DNA of 9,861 nt from positions 1 to 9,861 of the forward strand of contig JAUIKI010000034.1 in NCBI GenBank assembly GCA_030430875.1, in the 5' to 3' direction. The DNA is from Gammaproteobacteria bacterium. GTDB lineage: Bacteria > Pseudomonadota > Gammaproteobacteria > Pseudomonadales > JAUIKI01. Below, piece after piece: positions 7,855 to 9,861 of the stretch. The notes under the pieces were generated by a model that searched no databases, was not told where the DNA came from, and was given only the letters and a program-made list of their open reading frames with translations. Numbering within the stretch: the first letter of the stretch is position 1; every line of letters starts with the position of its first letter. A program made the translations under genes and the position numbers.

Positions 7855-8119
7855 AAAGTGAAAATATGGTGTCAGTGGGAAGGAGTGCATCATTTTAAGG
7901 GAGATAAACCCAGGATGCTAGCGTAATCAACTTTACTGAGTGAGGGCGAGTTAAGCGCCACATCAAGAAAAAGCATGCATGAACGACGAAATTAGCCATC
8001 ATGGAATCGAATCAAGTAGCAGTCATTAAATTTTTCCTTCAGGTAATTAGTCTTGCTACAACAGACACTCAATATATCAAACACTAAAATAAGCGTTTAA
8101 ATAACACACAATAACCCCA
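7855..8119. other. Divergent intergenic region, left part
   Basis: No gene is supported here. The right end is AT-rich, while about 7920-8000 is more mixed and holds a GGCG/CGCC pairing (7945-7948 with 7956-7959) that is not followed by a T run. The ubiD promoter should lie in this stretch on the minus strand, but I see no pair of boxes close enough to consensus to name. A 28-codon frame from 8001 has no ribosome site. Confidence 0.6.
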
Positions 8120-8147
8120 TTGATTTTTCATATTGAACCGCTAGAAT
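8120..8147 (+). promoter_or_regulatory. Candidate sigma-70-type promoter for the exported protein gene
   Basis: TTGATT (8120-8125) and TAGAAT (8142-8147) are separated by 16 bases. The -35 box matches consensus at the first four positions and the -10 box at five of six. Transcription would start near 8154, giving a leader of about 125 bases before the ATG at 8279. The spacing is one base short of the usual 17. Confidence 0.45.
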
Positions 8148-8202
8148 TTTTAGACTTAAAAAATTGAAGGCGCAGTAATGCAAGTAAGTGTCGGTCAAAA
8201 TT

Positions 8203-8234
8203 TGTTCAAAATGTTCAGGGTTTTTGATCTGAAC
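8203..8234 (+). repeat. GTTCA half-site cluster with GTTCAG/CTGAAC inverted repeat
   Basis: TGTTCA occurs at 8203-8208 and again at 8212-8217, a nine-base step. GTTCAG (8213-8218) then pairs exactly with CTGAAC (8229-8234) across a ten-base spacer. The site lies in the leader between the candidate promoter and the ribosome site. It could be an operator or a small RNA hairpin. A further TGAAC lies at 8134-8138, between the promoter boxes. Confidence 0.4.
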
Positions 8235-8264
8235 TTGCGCTAGCAAAGAATCAGTTAATACTTT

Positions 8265-8270
8265 AGGAGA
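8265..8270 (+). promoter_or_regulatory. Ribosome binding site for the exported protein gene
   Basis: AGGAGA lies eight bases before the ATG at 8279, the best-placed Shine-Dalgarno sequence in the window. It fixes the start of a gene that has no stop codon inside the window. Confidence 0.8.
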
Positions 8271-8278
8271 GTCAATAC

Positions 8279-9861
8279 ATGATCAATTTACCGAAAAAAC
8301 CGTTAGTCGCTGGAATTTCTGCTTGGATCTTGAGCTTGGGTGCCGTGCAAGCTCAGGCCGCAGAGTGTGTGCCTAATCCTGTGCTTGATTTTGGTGTTGT
8401 CAGCTGCGTTGGTGCTGCGTTCACAGGATTTGACAGTTCTTCAGTTGGGTTGACAATTAATATTGCCGCTGGTGCAACGGTAACAAATGGAAATTTTACA
8501 GTCTTTGATCTAGATGGAATGGGAGAAACACATACTATTTTTAACAGTGGTGAAGTAACTGCTATGGGAGCTTTAGTGTCTGCTTTTTATGTGCAAAATG
8601 CTGACACACTAAATTTTTTAAACAATAATGAAGTAAGTACATCAGGCAACTTTTCCAGTGCACTGGTTACTGTGGGCGTCAAATCGGTCAATATCACTAA
8701 TAACGTTAACGGAAACGTCTTTAGTACTGGTTTTGACTCATCAGCGATTGAACTCTCAAGTGCAGACGATGTGGTTATTAATAATCTTGGAAACATCTCA
8801 GGTGCTGGTGCAGGAATCTTCGCAAACTCGGGAAATTTGACGCTTAACAATTTTGCTGAAGGCACGGTAGCAGGTGATAATGACCTTAATGGTGCTGGCT
8901 CGGCAATGTTTTTGACTGATCTAGTTGATGTGGTGGTTAATAATGCAGGAGAAATCAAATCAACTGTCGAAGATAGTGCAACGATACACTTTGAAGATGT
9001 TGGTGATGACCAAGGCAATGACAGCCTTGTTGTAAATAATACGCTTGCAATTCGAAATACAGGAGCTAATCTTGGGGCTGCAGCAATTCATGCGATTAAC
9101 ATTACAGATGTCACCATCAACAACATTGGCGTGAATGCAACAATTACTTCAACAAATAACGCGGCAATAAAAGTTGATACTCCGACACAATCGTCGATTG
9201 TAAGCATTAATAACGATGATGGTGCTTCTATTATTGGAGGCAGCTTTGGTATTGAAGTGAAGAGTAATCCCGTTTTTAACGATAATTTGATAATCAACAA
9301 TACAAACTTATCAAAGATTACGGCCGTGGGCGACGCTATTTTTGCGCTTAATATGGACCAAGTGATTATCCGCAATCTCAGTGGGTCTCTAATGCAAGGG
9401 AGCGTGGGAACTATTGAGGGTTCTGCCATAAGGTTAGTTGACAATAAAGACACCAACATTCTTAATGGCTTGGGTTCAAGAATTGTTTCTACAGATACTT
9501 TACAGGGAACAATTAGCATTTCAGATCAAAGTAATACTCTTTTGAATGATTCTGCATTGGTCACTAATTTCGGGCTTATTTCAAACGGTTCAAATGTTGA
9601 TGGGCTTAATTCTGATGCAATCTCAATTAGCGGCATTGCAACAGTTGATATTTTGAATGTGGATGCGCTTGGGTTTGGGCCTGGTGTGATTTTCTCAGAG
9701 ACAGCAGATGCGATTTCGCTTAATTTTTCAACGAACGAAGCAACCACCGCAACCATCTTTAACTTTAGCACAGGCGATGGAAATTTTGATGGCATTCAAG
9801 GCTGGACGACAGCAATTAATGCGATTGGCCAGGAGCAGTCTGGAGAAACCTTAGCGGTAAT
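8279..9861 (+). CDS. Exported Asn-rich repeat protein, probable autotransporter/adhesin passenger (3' end outside window)
   Basis: The frame runs 527 codons from an ATG with a strong ribosome site and is still open at the right edge. Residues 1-27 form a Sec signal peptide: a basic start with KK at 6-7, a hydrophobic core to about residue 23, and AQA before a likely cut after 27. The mature N-terminus has Cys30 and Cys43, then no cysteine in the remaining visible ~485 residues. From about residue 85, short degenerate repeats of hydrophobic-x-hydrophobic-N-N recur every 22-36 residues. Examples are VVINN (165), LTLNN (187), VVVNN (218), LVVNN (250), VTINN (278), VSINN (308) and LIINN (337); looser copies are at 362, 393, 420, 456 and 492. 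They are usually followed by G-x-I/V. Asn, Gly, Ser and Thr are abundant and Lys, Arg and Cys are rare. This pattern suits a parallel beta-helix passenger. No C-terminal beta-barrel can be seen, so type V secretion is an inference; a two-partner or type I adhesin remains possible. Confidence 0.85.
   Translation, partial: MINLPKKPLVAGISAWILSLGAVQAQAAECVPNPVLDFGVVSCVGAAFTGFDSSSVGLTINIAAGATVTNGNFTVFDLDGMGETHTIFNSGEVTAMGALVSAFYVQNADTLNFLNNNEVSTSGNFSSALVTVGVKSVNITNNVNGNVFSTGFDSSAIELSSADDVVINNLGNISGAGAGIFANSGNLTLNNFAEGTVAGDNDLNGAGSAMFLTDLVDVVVNNAGEIKSTVEDSATIHFEDVGDDQGNDSLVVNNTLAIRNTGANLGAAAIHAINITDVTINNIGVNATITSTNNAAIKVDTPTQSSIVSINNDDGASIIGGSFGIEVKSNPVFNDNLIINNTNLSKITAVGDAIFALNMDQVIIRNLSGSLMQGSVGTIEGSAIRLVDNKDTNILNGLGSRIVSTDTLQGTISISDQSNTLLNDSALVTNFGLISNGSNVDGLNSDAISISGIATVDILNVDALGFGPGVIFSETADAISLNFSTNEATTATIFNFSTGDGNFDGIQGWTTAINAIGQEQSGETLAV

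Noticed and set aside
8001..8087. 28-codon plus-strand frame in the divergent intergenic region
   Set aside because: It has no ribosome site and no recognisable composition, and it is too short to separate from chance.
8235..8246. Small TTGC/GCAA hairpin in the leader
   Set aside because: A four-base stem with a four-base loop is expected by chance and has no T run after it.
8587..9795. Three long minus-strand reading frames (8587-9018, 9088-9519, 9526-9795)
   Set aside because: They lie opposite the continuous plus-strand frame that has a signal peptide, a ribosome site and protein-level repeats. Their Ser/Leu/Pro/Val-rich translations mirror the Asn/Gly/Ser codons of the real gene.
8279..9861. 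More than ten N-x-S/T sequons in the exported protein, suggesting HMW1C-type glycosylation
   Set aside because: An Asn/Ser/Thr-rich protein gains such motifs by chance, and no glycosyltransferase gene is visible in the window.
1..9861. CRISPR array, tRNA/rRNA genes, insertion sequences, phage or defence genes
   Set aside because: I saw no regularly spaced direct repeats, tRNA-like or rRNA-like stretches, transposase motifs or terminal inverted repeats on reading both strands.

Overview
The window is an AT-rich segment from a proteobacterium, most likely a gammaproteobacterium. The main evidence is the hemC-hemD-hemX-hemY order, since hemX and hemY are largely a gammaproteobacterial pairing, together with a UbiD that keeps the E. 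coli layout throughout. The low GC content and the Asn-rich exported protein at the right end would suit a Legionellales-like lineage. That placement is an impression, not something the sequence proves.

Positions 1-1921 (+) hold the 3' part of a homoserine dehydrogenase gene (hom), cut by the window's left edge, followed 11 bp later by threonine synthase (thrC). Together they cover two steps of the aspartate-to-threonine branch. Positions 1997-6304 (+) hold a tightly packed haem cluster. HemC and HemD convert porphobilinogen to uroporphyrinogen III. HemX and HemY are inner-membrane proteins whose genes overlap by 4 bp. hemD, hemX and hemY all begin with TTG or GTG. Only 75 bp separate thrC from hemC, and I see no clear terminator there, so read-through is possible.

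hemY converges on ubiD (minus strand, 6394-7854), which encodes the ubiquinone-pathway decarboxylase. A small hairpin with a T run lies between them. Left of position 7855 everything is housekeeping metabolism, linked loosely by respiration (haem and ubiquinone).

Positions 7855-8278 form a 424-bp divergent intergenic region. It carries a plausible sigma-70-type promoter and a cluster of GTTCA/TGAAC half-sites in front of the last gene. From 8279 to the right edge one reading frame stays open for 527 codons and leaves the window. It encodes a Sec-exported, Asn-rich protein with only two cysteines, both near the mature N-terminus. At least a dozen degenerate repeats of the form hydrophobic-x-hydrophobic-N-N suggest a beta-helical passenger such as those of autotransporters or large adhesins. 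It is the least ordinary item in the window. Its C-terminus, and therefore its secretion class, cannot be seen.
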